From PALSA-1355 sp031400775 (GTDB lineage: Bacteria; Planctomycetota; Planctomycetia; Pirellulales; PALSA-1355): a stretch of 12,576 nucleotides of DNA. This document shows, one piece after another, positions 1-6,120 of the stretch (the first letter of the stretch is position 1; each line of letters opens with the position of its first letter). Location: assembly GCA_031400775.1 (NCBI GenBank), contig JANNQN010000446.1:1-12576 (forward strand), written 5' to 3'. Below the pieces are notes generated by a model that saw only the letters and a program-made list of their open reading frames with translations, made no database searches and had not been told where the DNA came from. The translations under genes were made by a program, and so were the position numbers.

Positions 1-450
1 ACCGTGGGCGCCGTGGCCGGCGCGCTGCCGGTGCTGATGGGCTGGTCGGCGACGGGCGCGCCCTTGGACCTGCGGGCCTGGTCGTTGTTCTTGATCGTAT
101 TTCTCTGGCAGTTCCCGCACTTCATGGCGATCGCCTGGATCTATCGACAGCAATACGCGGCCGCGGGCTTGAAGATGCTCAGCACGGTCGATGCCAGCGG
201 CTTTCGCGCCGGGGCGCAGGCCGTGGTGGCGGCGCTGGTGTTGATTCCGGTGAGCCTGGTGCCGTGCCTGTCGCAACCCGCCGGCGAAGTGTACTTTGCC
301 TGGGCTCTGCTCTTGGGTTCGATTCAACTGATGTGTGCAGCCGGTTTTTTCGTGCAGCTCTCGGAGCGGGCGGCCAGGCGTTTGCTGTTGGCGTCGCTCG
401 TGTATCTGCCGGCGATGATGGGATTGCTCGTGCTGGGACCCCTGGCTTGA
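1..450 (+). CDS. ctaB: Protoheme IX farnesyltransferase (heme O synthase), 3' part
   Basis: This is the C-terminal 149 residues of a UbiA-family polytopic membrane prenyltransferase. The enzyme adds a farnesyl group to protoheme IX to make heme O, needed by heme-copper oxidases. The reading frame is open from the first base, so the gene begins upstream, and the first aspartate-rich motif (expected N-terminal) is outside the window. Visible family features are a GALPVLMGW segment, then WQFPHFMAIAWIYRQQYAAAG followed by LKML, which matches the second conserved loop (WQxPHF...Y..AGI.ML), and three further hydrophobic helices. Many homologues have an acidic residue just before the tyrosine of that loop, where this protein has QQY. 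The coxC and coxD genes directly downstream support the oxidase role. The assignment is by family recognition from the visible half only. Confidence 0.9.
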   Translation, partial: TVGAVAGALPVLMGWSATGAPLDLRAWSLFLIVFLWQFPHFMAIAWIYRQQYAAAGLKMLSTVDASGFRAGAQAVVAALVLIPVSLVPCLSQPAGEVYFAWALLLGSIQLMCAAGFFVQLSERAARRLLLASLVYLPAMMGLLVLGPLA

Positions 451-470
451 CGAATTGAGTCGTTTTTTTT
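450..470 (+). terminator. Weak hairpin plus T8 tract after ctaB
   Basis: The sequence ACGA (450-453), a 6-nt loop, then TCGT (460-463) could form a 4-bp stem with a possible G-U extension, followed directly by eight T residues (463-470). The stem is too short for a convincing intrinsic terminator. It may act as an attenuator or mean nothing; coxC follows immediately. Confidence 0.25.
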
Positions 471-498
471 GTGGCATAGAAAGGCTGTTGGCGCGAAT

Positions 499-1512
499 AT
501 GGCCGAAGCAGTAACCTACGCGGGCTCTCACGCGGAACCGGACCACGGCGGTCACTCAGATACGGGGCACGCACCTGCGGGACTCGAGTACCATCCGGGG
601 CTGCCGCTGACGAACGGCAAGCTGATCATCTGGTTGTTTCTTTCGACCGAGATCATGTTCTTCGCCGGATTGATCGGCACCTATATCGTGTTGCGCTTTG
701 GCGCCCCCACCTGGCCACTGCCCAGGGAAGTACACTTGAGCGAGCCGATCGGCGCTTTCAATACCTTCGTGCTGATCTGCTCCAGCGTCACCGTGGTGTT
801 GGGGCTGGAGGCGGCGCGGGCCAATAAGGCGGCCTCGGCCAAGATGTGGGTCTTTCTGACCTTGATCCTGGGCAGCGTCTTTTTGGGCGTGAAGCTGTAC
901 GAATACAACGCCAAATTCTCGCACGGCATCTATCCCTGGAAGCCGCACAGCTTGATCTATGAAAAGGCCGATCTGAACTACGCGGCCGCGGTTCGTCTAC
1001 GACTGGGCGATCTCGACTCGCGGTTCAAGGCCGAGGAAGATGCATTGAAGACCAGCCTGCCGGCCGAGACTGCCGACAAGGATCCGGCGCTGGTCGAAGT
1101 GCGCGAGAAGCTGGCCGTCATCAAGGAATTGACCGAGTACGAGCTCAAGCAGGAGATGATAGCCGCCAAAGATCCGTCAAACGCCGTGCGTCACGTGGCG
1201 CTCGACGAGATGGCCGCTCGCGTGATGCCGCTGCCCACCGGCCACGGAAGTCACGAGGAAGGACTGAACGACCAACATTCCTGGCTGCGATTGCCGATCG
1301 TCATTCCCGGAGGCAATATGTGGGCCAGCACGTATTTTCTACTCACTGGTTTTCACGCCATCCACGTGCTGGTCGGTCTGATCGTGTTTGCGATCATGCT
1401 CACGATGACCCTGGGGGTGGCCGCCGCCGGCATGGTGGAGAATATCGGGTTGTATTGGCACTTTGTCGATCTGGTGTGGATCTTCTTGTTTCCGTTGTTG
1501 TATTTGTTTTAG
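499..1512 (+). CDS. coxC: Cytochrome c oxidase subunit III with a long inserted loop
   Basis: A 337-residue membrane subunit of an aa3/caa3-type heme-copper oxidase. Helix 1 carries FLSTEIMFFAGLIGTY; E51 corresponds to the conserved glutamate of helix III in mitochondrial COX3. Further helices lie near residues 86-106 and 115-135, and the last two begin with GNMWASTYFLLTGFHAIHVL (residue 272 on) and end with YWHFVDLVWIFLF, both hallmark motifs. Between residues about 138 and 271 lies a hydrophilic, charged, probably helical insert of about 130 residues where most homologues have a short loop. The N-terminus is His-rich (H11, H16, H19, H24, H32). I chose ATG 499 over an in-frame TTG at 469, since the latter would only add a few uncharacteristic residues; an AGAAAGG stretch sits 14 nt upstream. 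coxD follows after 29 nt. Confidence 0.93.
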   Translation: MAEAVTYAGSHAEPDHGGHSDTGHAPAGLEYHPGLPLTNGKLIIWLFLSTEIMFFAGLIGTYIVLRFGAPTWPLPREVHLSEPIGAFNTFVLICSSVTVVLGLEAARANKAASAKMWVFLTLILGSVFLGVKLYEYNAKFSHGIYPWKPHSLIYEKADLNYAAAVRLRLGDLDSRFKAEEDALKTSLPAETADKDPALVEVREKLAVIKELTEYELKQEMIAAKDPSNAVRHVALDEMAARVMPLPTGHGSHEEGLNDQHSWLRLPIVIPGGNMWASTYFLLTGFHAIHVLVGLIVFAIMLTMTLGVAAAGMVENIGLYWHFVDLVWIFLFPLLYLF

Positions 1513-1541
1513 CGGCGCGCCCAAGCGTGGAGAAACTTTTG

Positions 1542-1988
1542 ATGTCCCAACATGCTGACGGACACGCTGCCGAGCATTCCACCGATAGCCACGGCGGACT
1601 CGCGCAGTATTTCTACGTCTTTCTCGCGCTATGCGTGCTGACGACGGCTTCGTTCTTCACCTATTCCGACTACTGGCCGTTTCACGATCAGCCCAAGATC
1701 GGTTGGGCCTTCATGATGGCGGTCTCCAGCACCAAGGCGATGCTGGTCATCTTGTTTTTCATGCACGTCAAGTACGAGGCGAGTTGGAAATACGTGTTGA
1801 CGATACCGGCCGGGTTCATGTCGATCTTCCTGATCCTGGCCCTGGTGCCGGATATCGGCATGCGAGGTCGCTGGGCGTCGGAAGAGCGGCAACAGTTCAT
1901 GGCCGATCCCCGCGTCGAGCACAAAGCGCCCGTTCGTCACAGCGAGTCGGGGCGCGACCATTCCACGGAAGCTCCCGCCGGCCATTAG
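1542..1988 (+). CDS. coxD: Cytochrome c oxidase subunit IV (bacterial type)
   Basis: A 148-residue protein of the prokaryotic cytochrome c oxidase subunit IV family, a small accessory subunit of bacterial heme-copper oxidases. Three transmembrane helices are visible at about residues 20-41, 54-76 and 84-106. The second contains SSTKAMLVILFFMHVKY, the family signature (K...LV..FFMH.K). The N-terminus (H4, H8, H12, H17) and the C-terminal tail after residue 107 are rich in His and charged residues and extend beyond the core domain. ATG 1542 is preceded by GGAG at 1529-1532, 9 nt away. An in-frame extension back to 1320 exists, but it lies inside coxC and is not credible. It is co-transcribed with coxC by spacing. 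Confidence 0.92.
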   Translation: MSQHADGHAAEHSTDSHGGLAQYFYVFLALCVLTTASFFTYSDYWPFHDQPKIGWAFMMAVSSTKAMLVILFFMHVKYEASWKYVLTIPAGFMSIFLILALVPDIGMRGRWASEERQQFMADPRVEHKAPVRHSESGRDHSTEAPAGH

Positions 1989-2138
1989 AGACAATCTTGC
2001 TGGGGAGCAAGGAAGTGGGCGCCGCAAGCGCGCCCCAGTGCGGACGGCGTCGCAAACGTTTGACCCAGTAGCAGGCTCACGGCGTGTGCCGGCTACTTAA
2101 TCGCCGTGCTTCGGCAGCCGGACCCTCCGCGGACCACC
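1989..2138. other. Structured 150-nt intergenic region between coxD and the ABC genes
   Basis: No gene is visible. The gap contains three inverted repeats in a row: CTTGC/GCAAG (1996-2000 with 2007-2011), GGGCGC/GCGCCC (2017-2022 with 2030-2035) and the 31-nt palindrome at 2067-2097. None is followed by a T tract. A TTGACC hexamer at 2060-2065 looks like a -35 box, but no -10 lies at a suitable distance. Confidence 0.5.
2067..2097. repeat. Near-perfect 31-nt palindrome (hairpin, REP-like)
   Basis: The two arms 2067-2080 and 2084-2097 are complementary at 12 of 14 positions (mismatches 2073/2091 and 2077/2087), with centre GGC at 2081-2083. The stem would read AGTAGC-GGC-CAC against GTG-GCC-GCTACT. 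It could be a transcription or mRNA-processing hairpin splitting coxCD from the ABC/SCO genes, or a copy of a dispersed palindromic repeat. The pairing is seen in the sequence; the function is inferred. Confidence 0.6.
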
Positions 2139-3101
2139 ATGAACCAACCTCCGGCGATTCAAGTTTCGCGCCTGACGTATCACTATGGCCGGCGCCGTGC
2201 GCTCGACGACCTGAGCCTCAGCGTCGCCCAGGGCGAAATCTTCGCCTTTCTCGGACCCAACGGCGGCGGTAAGACCACGCTGTTTCGCCTGCTCTCGACG
2301 CTCATCCCACTGCAACAGGGCGAAGTCCAAATCCTGAGTCACGATTTACGATGCGCTAGCGACGCGGTTCGCTCGCTGATCGGCGTTGTCTTTCAAGCGC
2401 CGAGTCTCGATAAGAAACTCTCTGTCGCCGAGAACCTGCGTCACCAGGGGCACCTCTATGGGCTGTCCGGCGACAACTTGCGAGTGCGATCCGCGCACAT
2501 GCTCGATCGACTCGGACTGGCCGACCGATCGCGCGATCGCGTGGAAACGCTCTCGGGCGGATTGCGGCGCCGCGTCGAGCTGGCCAAGGGGATGCTGCAC
2601 TCCCCTCGCCTTTTGTTGCTCGACGAGCCCAGCACGGGTTTGGACCCGGCTGCCCGCAGCGACCTTTGGAATTACTTGCGCTCGGTGCGCGACCAGCAGG
2701 GCGTGACCGTCGTGCTCACGACGCACTTGCTGGAAGAGGCCGAAAAGGCCGACCGCATCGCCATTTTGCACGAGGGACAACGGGTCGCGCTGGACACACC
2801 CGACGCGCTGCGGGCCACGGTTGGCGGCGACTCGATCACGATTCAAACGGCCGAGCCGGCTCGGCTGGCCGCGGACATCGCCGAGCGATTCAACGTCGAG
2901 CCGCTCGTTCTCGACGGCTCGGTGCGACTCGAGCAGGCCGCCGGCCACGAGTGGATCGTACGCCTGGTCGAGGCGTTTCCCCAGCAGATCGAGTCGGTCA
3001 CGCTGGGCAAGCCGACTTTGGAGGACGTGTTCATCGCCCGCACGGGGCATCGCTTTTGGCAAGAGCCCAGTCCCGACGCACTGCCCTCGGGCACAAGGTG
3101 A
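2139..3101 (+). CDS. ABC transporter ATP-binding protein (DrrA/NatA/NodI type)
   Basis: A 320-residue cytoplasmic nucleotide-binding subunit of an ABC-2 exporter. All catalytic motifs are intact: Walker A GPNGGGKTT (39-47, with Gly where Ala is usual), Q-loop Gln86, signature LSGGLRRR (138-145), Walker B LLLLDEPSTGLD (158-169) and switch histidine H196 in TTHLLEEAEKADRI. The C-terminal third (about 215-320) ends with TLEDVFIARTG, typical of the drug/heme/copper-type exporter ATPases. ATG 2139 places the first beta strand (IQVSRLTYHYG) at residue 7; an in-frame GTG at 2106 is possible, but no clear ribosome site supports either. Its partner permease begins 3 nt after the stop. Substrate is unknown. 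The position between coxD and sco suggests a role in oxidase maturation, as NosF serves nitrous oxide reductase, but that is inference. Confidence 0.9.
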   Translation: MNQPPAIQVSRLTYHYGRRRALDDLSLSVAQGEIFAFLGPNGGGKTTLFRLLSTLIPLQQGEVQILSHDLRCASDAVRSLIGVVFQAPSLDKKLSVAENLRHQGHLYGLSGDNLRVRSAHMLDRLGLADRSRDRVETLSGGLRRRVELAKGMLHSPRLLLLDEPSTGLDPAARSDLWNYLRSVRDQQGVTVVLTTHLLEEAEKADRIAILHEGQRVALDTPDALRATVGGDSITIQTAEPARLAADIAERFNVEPLVLDGSVRLEQAAGHEWIVRLVEAFPQQIESVTLGKPTLEDVFIARTGHRFWQEPSPDALPSGTR

Positions 3102-3104
3102 GGC

Positions 3105-3983
3105 ATGGCACAACTGGCGATTGAAAACGCGCGAACCGCGGCGGCCGCGCCGGCGATCGCGCCGCGCCCCTGGTTGGCCGCGGCCAGCCTGACCCAGCGC
3201 GAATGGGTGCGCTTCATCCGCCAACGCAATCGCGTCGTGGGCGCGATCGGTCAGCCGATCATCTTCTGGCTGTTGTTCGGCGCGGGCCTGGGGCCGACGT
3301 TTCGCCTGGGAGTCGACGGCGCGGCGGGGATGTCGTATCGCGAATACTTTTTTCCGGGCTCGCTGATTCTGATCCTGCTGTTCACGGCGATCTTCGCCAC
3401 GATTTCGGTCATCGAGGATCGTCGCGAGGGTTTCTTGCAATCGGTGCTGGTCGCGCCGATTCCGCGCTGGTCGATGGTGCTGGGAAAAGTCGTCGGCGGG
3501 TCGATGATCGCGATCGTCGAGGGACTGCTGTTTCTGGCGCTGGGGCTGACCTTGGGCATTCAGTTCAGCGTGCCGATGCTGCTGGCCATCGTGTTGCTAT
3601 TGGCCCTGATTTCGCTGGCGCTCACTTCGCTCGGGTTCTTGATCGCCTGGCGGATGGACTCGACGCAGGGGTTTCACGCCATCATGAGCGTGTTTCTGAT
3701 GCCGATGTGGCTGCTCAGCGGGGCGTTTTTTCCGCCGCCGCCAATGGAGCCCGGCATGAGTTGGATTTCCTGGGGCCTTTCGCTGGCGATGCAATTGAAC
3801 CCGCTCACCTACGGCGTAGCGGCGCTACGACGACTGTTATACTTGAACGTGGCCGACGCGCAATTACCGCTCGACACTCCGCAACTGGCGACCTGCTGGA
3901 TCGTCACGCTCGTGTTTGCCGCCGTGATGTTTCTGATGGCGTGCAAAATAGCGGATCAGCGGACAACCGGAGACATGCTATGA
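3105..3983 (+). CDS. ABC-2 type transporter permease
   Basis: A 292-residue membrane permease that pairs with the upstream ATPase. A roughly 45-residue cytoplasmic N-terminus (with RQRNRVVGAIGQPIIFW leading into helix 1) is followed by six predicted helices, with PGSLILILLFTAIF, VVGGSMIAIVEGLLFLALGL, a long LLAIVLLLALISLALTSLGF stretch, the conserved MSVFLMPMWLLSGAFFPP segment, and a final helix near residues 265-282. This layout is typical of the DrrB/NodJ ABC-2 group. ATG 3105 follows AAGG at 3095-3098. The stop codon overlaps the start of the SCO gene (ATGA), indicating translational coupling. The transported substrate cannot be read from the sequence. Confidence 0.9.
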   Translation: MAQLAIENARTAAAAPAIAPRPWLAAASLTQREWVRFIRQRNRVVGAIGQPIIFWLLFGAGLGPTFRLGVDGAAGMSYREYFFPGSLILILLFTAIFATISVIEDRREGFLQSVLVAPIPRWSMVLGKVVGGSMIAIVEGLLFLALGLTLGIQFSVPMLLAIVLLLALISLALTSLGFLIAWRMDSTQGFHAIMSVFLMPMWLLSGAFFPPPPMEPGMSWISWGLSLAMQLNPLTYGVAALRRLLYLNVADAQLPLDTPQLATCWIVTLVFAAVMFLMACKIADQRTTGDML

Positions 3984-4669
3984 CAACTGCCAAGATTTGG
4001 GCTTTGGCCGCCTGCTGCCTGGTCGCGATCTATGCCTCGTACGTCGCGGTGCGCCGGGTTCGCTCGGAGAACCAGGCTTTTGTCGGCCCGGCCACGCCCG
4101 TGGCCACGGGTGCGAAGAAGTCGGGGCCGCCGCTTACCGAGTTCACGCTCACCGATCAATTCGGCAAGCCTTTCGATTCCGACAGCCTGCGCGGCAAGGT
4201 ATGGGTCGCGAGCTTCTTCTTCACCAATTGCCCGGCCGTTTGCTGGCGCTTGAACCAGACCTTGGCGGCAATGCAAGAAACCGACCCCCATCGCGACGTG
4301 CGCTATGTCAGCATCACTTGCGATCCGGACAACGACACGCCCGAGGCCTTGCTCAAGTACGCCGAGCACTTCAAGGCCGATCCGGCTCGCTGGACGTTCT
4401 TGACCGGCCCGATGGATTTGCTCCAGCGCGTCGGCCAGGACTTTTTTCAGATCTCGGTCGAGAAGGGCGCGCACACGGATCGGGCCTGCGTGGTGGATCG
4501 CAACGGAAAGGTTCGCGGACGGTTTCGGCTGACCGAGCCCGACCAGGTCGAGATGCTCAAGAAATTGTTGGACGTCGTTGAAGCGGAAGAGCCGGAGCAA
4601 AGCGTGGCGCCAGTCGCGGTGGATGAACCAGCGGAAGAAAAATCGCCCGAGACCGCTGCCTCGAATTGA
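3980..4669 (+). CDS. SCO1/SenC family copper chaperone (thioredoxin fold)
   Basis: A 229-residue protein anchored by one N-terminal helix (about 6-24) with its soluble domain outside the cytoplasm. SCO proteins deliver copper to, or reduce, the CuA site of oxidase subunit II. The copper ligands are all present: CPAVC (C84, C88) after VWVASFFFTN, and H165 in GAHTDRACVVD. The DPDNDTPEAL loop (115-124) is also typical. The last 30 residues or so form an acidic, low-complexity tail (VEAEEPEQ to the end) beyond the fold, of unknown use. The start overlaps the permease stop by 4 nt (ATGA) and has GGAGA at 3969-3973. An open frame extending back to 3203 only shadows the permease. Its place among cox genes makes an oxidase-assembly role likely. 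Confidence 0.92.
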   Translation: MTTAKIWALAACCLVAIYASYVAVRRVRSENQAFVGPATPVATGAKKSGPPLTEFTLTDQFGKPFDSDSLRGKVWVASFFFTNCPAVCWRLNQTLAAMQETDPHRDVRYVSITCDPDNDTPEALLKYAEHFKADPARWTFLTGPMDLLQRVGQDFFQISVEKGAHTDRACVVDRNGKVRGRFRLTEPDQVEMLKKLLDVVEAEEPEQSVAPVAVDEPAEEKSPETAASN

Positions 4670-4697
4670 TTCGCTCAAGCGCCCGGAGCCGATGAAC

Positions 4698-5201
4698 ATG
4701 GATTTCAGCGTCGATCAGTTGCCGGCCGTCAACGCCTCGCTCAACGCGCTGGCCGCGGTGCTGCTGGTGCTCGGCTGGGCCCAGATCAAGCTGGGGCGCG
4801 AGCGGGCCCACAAGATTCTGATGCTCACGGCCTTCGCGGTTTCGATCGTTTTTCTGACGTGCTACCTGATCTATCACTACCACAAGCTGAGCGTCCCGTT
4901 TCAAGGTCCGTCATCGGTCCGGCCAATCTACTACACGATTTTGATTAGCCACGTGATCTTGGCGGCCACGGTCCCTTTTCTGGCGAGCATCACGATTTAT
5001 TTGGGACTTTCGGACCGCCGGGCTAGACACCGTCAACTTGCGCGTTGGACTTTTCCGATATGGCTCTATGTATCCATAACGGGGGTCGTGATTTACGTGA
5101 TGCTGTACCAGCTCTTTCCGGGGCCCGAGCAAGCGTCTATAATCAATCGAGCCAGCCGGACTACTCTGGCGACAATGACGCTGGCGACAGTGACGTTGTA
5201 G
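4698..5201 (+). CDS. DUF420 membrane protein, CtaM/YozB-like oxidase assembly factor
   Basis: A 167-residue polytopic protein of the DUF420 family. A characterised member, CtaM of Staphylococcus aureus, is needed for maturation of a heme-copper oxidase; transferring that role here is by family and context. Four helices are visible (about 8-27, 40-60, 77-101 and 119-139). Family-type residues include H38, the pair H60/H62 in YLIYHYHK, H85 in ISHVIL, and RHRQLARWTFPIWLYVSITG (110-129), possible metal or heme ligands. ATG 4698 is chosen because GGAG (4685-4688) is 9 nt away; ATG 4692 is also possible. The last 15 residues or so (RTTLATMTLATVTL) come partly from a 15-bp tandem duplication and are probably not part of the conserved domain. 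Confidence 0.88.
   Translation: MDFSVDQLPAVNASLNALAAVLLVLGWAQIKLGRERAHKILMLTAFAVSIVFLTCYLIYHYHKLSVPFQGPSSVRPIYYTILISHVILAATVPFLASITIYLGLSDRRARHRQLARWTFPIWLYVSITGVVIYVMLYQLFPGPEQASIINRASRTTLATMTLATVTL
5115..5143 (+). promoter_or_regulatory. Sigma-70-like promoter TTTCCG-N17-TATAAT ahead of the CPSC gene
   Basis: A perfect TATAAT (5138-5143) lies 17 nt after TTTCCG (5115-5120), inside the 3' end of the DUF420 gene and about 97 nt before the next start codon. The same -35-like hexamer, spacing and -10 recur at 6412-6440, which raises confidence in both. Confidence 0.5.
5166..5195 (+). repeat. 15-bp tandem duplication, two copies
   Basis: CTGGCGACAATGACG (5166-5180) is followed directly by CTGGCGACAGTGACG (5181-5195), a single mismatch. 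It lies at the very 3' end of the DUF420 gene and gives the repeated peptide LATMT/LATVT. Confidence 0.8.
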
Positions 5202-5239
5202 GACACGGCAACGAGCCACGATGTGCAAGGGACCTTCCA

Positions 5240-5548
5240 ATGAATGATCGCACGGCAAAGTTCGCTCGCAAAATCATCTTGGGAGCGCTGTGCCTCGTGG
5301 TCCTATCGGCCACTGCTTCGGTGGCTTCGGCCTGTCCCAGTTGCCAGGCGGCTTTGAATTCCGACACGAATCCCGGCGATCTCCCGCGCGGCATCTACTA
5401 CAGCATCTTGTTCATGATGTCGATGCCCTTTGCCATTGCCGGCACGTTCGCCGGCTTCGCCTATCGGGCAGTCAAACGCGAACAGCGCCGCCTGGCCAAC
5501 TCAAAGCAAGCCGAGTCGAAGACGACTTCGCAGGCAGACGAGCAGTAA
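5240..5548 (+). CDS. Small exported or membrane protein with CPSC motif, unknown function
   Basis: A 102-residue protein that I cannot assign to a named family. Residues 1-31 look like a signal peptide or first helix (KIILGALCLVVLSATASVASA); mature protein would start at C32 in CPSC (C32, C35). After a polar stretch comes one membrane helix, GIYYSILFMMSMPFAIAGTF (51-70), with three methionines, then a basic and hydrophilic tail. It could bind copper or heme or act as a thiol partner of SCO; this is inference from CxxC, the Met-rich helix and the adjacent sco and DUF420 genes. The lipobox is poor (ASAC), so a lipoprotein is less likely. ATG 5240 is preceded by AAGGGA (5227-5232) 7 nt away. The gap from DUF420 is 38 nt, and its own promoter may exist at 5115-5143. 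Confidence 0.82.
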   Translation: MNDRTAKFARKIILGALCLVVLSATASVASACPSCQAALNSDTNPGDLPRGIYYSILFMMSMPFAIAGTFAGFAYRAVKREQRRLANSKQAESKTTSQADEQ

Positions 5549-5598
5549 GCCGCGGTCTCGCAACGCCGATTTCACTCGCCGCGATTCTCCGCGCCCGT

Positions 5599-5988
5599 CT
5601 ACTTCGCGCTCGCGTCGTTCGGTCCGTCGGCCGTCGGATCCCAATAGTGATCGAAGCCCATCCACAGGCTGCGCGCGTAGCGAAAGAACCAGATCGGAAA
5701 CACGAGCGCGAACGCGGTCACCGTCCATAGTGCCTCCTGGGGCGAAACGACGCCGCTAAAGAAAAGCGCGAAGTAGAACAGCGTGACCAGCAGGGCGGTC
5801 AAGCCGTAATTGATATAGATCGAGCCCAGGAAATAGCCCGGCTCGCGCTCGTAATGCAAGTGGCAATGGTCGCACTCGGCGTTCATCGAGATCAGATTCT
5901 TGAACAGCCGCCCCTGTCCGCACCGCGGGCAGCACAACCGCCAGGCGCGGCCGACGGACGTCCAATAACCGGTTCGCCCTGATGGCAT
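5599..5988 (-). CDS. DUF983 zinc-ribbon membrane protein
   Basis: A 129-residue protein of the DUF983 family. The N-terminal cytoplasmic part has a zinc ribbon, CPRCG (C20, C23) and CDHC (C39, C42), followed by the family signature HYEREPGYFLGSIYINYG. Two helices follow, at about 57-78 and 87-107. The biochemical function of DUF983 is not known. In many alphaproteobacteria a DUF983 gene sits directly beside coxC and surf1 in the cox operon, so its presence here next to an oxidase-assembly block is meaningful. I chose ATG 5988; a GTG at 5994 would add two residues. It is convergent with the CPSC gene (50 nt apart) and divergent from the 55-residue gene. Confidence 0.9.
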   Translation of the reverse strand: MPSGRTGYWTSVGRAWRLCCPRCGQGRLFKNLISMNAECDHCHLHYEREPGYFLGSIYINYGLTALLVTLFYFALFFSGVVSPQEALWTVTAFALVFPIWFFRYARSLWMGFDHYWDPTADGPNDASAK

Positions 5989-6034
5989 GGTCACGCGATC
6001 CCAGTTGCCACGAAAAAACTCGCCCAGCGGCCCA

Positions 6035-6056
6035 ATCGATCACACGGTAGATCGAT
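6035..6056. promoter_or_regulatory. 7-bp inverted repeat in a divergent intergenic region
   Basis: ATCGATC (6035-6041) and GATCGAT (6050-6056) are perfect inverted copies separated by 8 nt, giving a 22-nt operator-like site between the divergent DUF983 and 55-residue genes. A TATGAT hexamer (6071-6076) lies downstream for the + strand gene, with no good -35. Short GATC-rich repeats can arise by chance, so this is tentative. Confidence 0.35.
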
Positions 6057-6120
6057 CGTGCGGTCGTCACTATGATAGGCGGACCTGTCACTGCTGGAAA
6101 CCTGTGGAGCTACTTGCTCG

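Noticed and set aside
471..487. Sigma-54-like TGGCAT ... element before coxC
   Set aside because: The GG to GC spacing is 9 rather than 10 and the -12 part does not match.
2060..2065. TTGACC as a -35 box for the ABC genes
   Set aside because: No -10 hexamer lies 15-19 nt downstream; that stretch is the palindrome arm.
2346..3440. A 364-codon open frame on the minus strand
   Set aside because: It lies antisense across the ABC ATPase and permease genes, which have intact motifs; the translation is rich in Arg, Gln and His with no domain, as expected of antisense frames in GC-rich DNA.
3203..3979. In-frame upstream extension of the SCO gene
   Set aside because: It lies wholly inside the permease gene in another frame, with no hydrophobic pattern; the ATGA start with a ribosome site is far better.
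5549..5598. Bidirectional terminator between the convergent CPSC and DUF983 genes
   Set aside because: Only a 5-bp CGCGG/CCGCG pairing with a long loop and no T tract was found.
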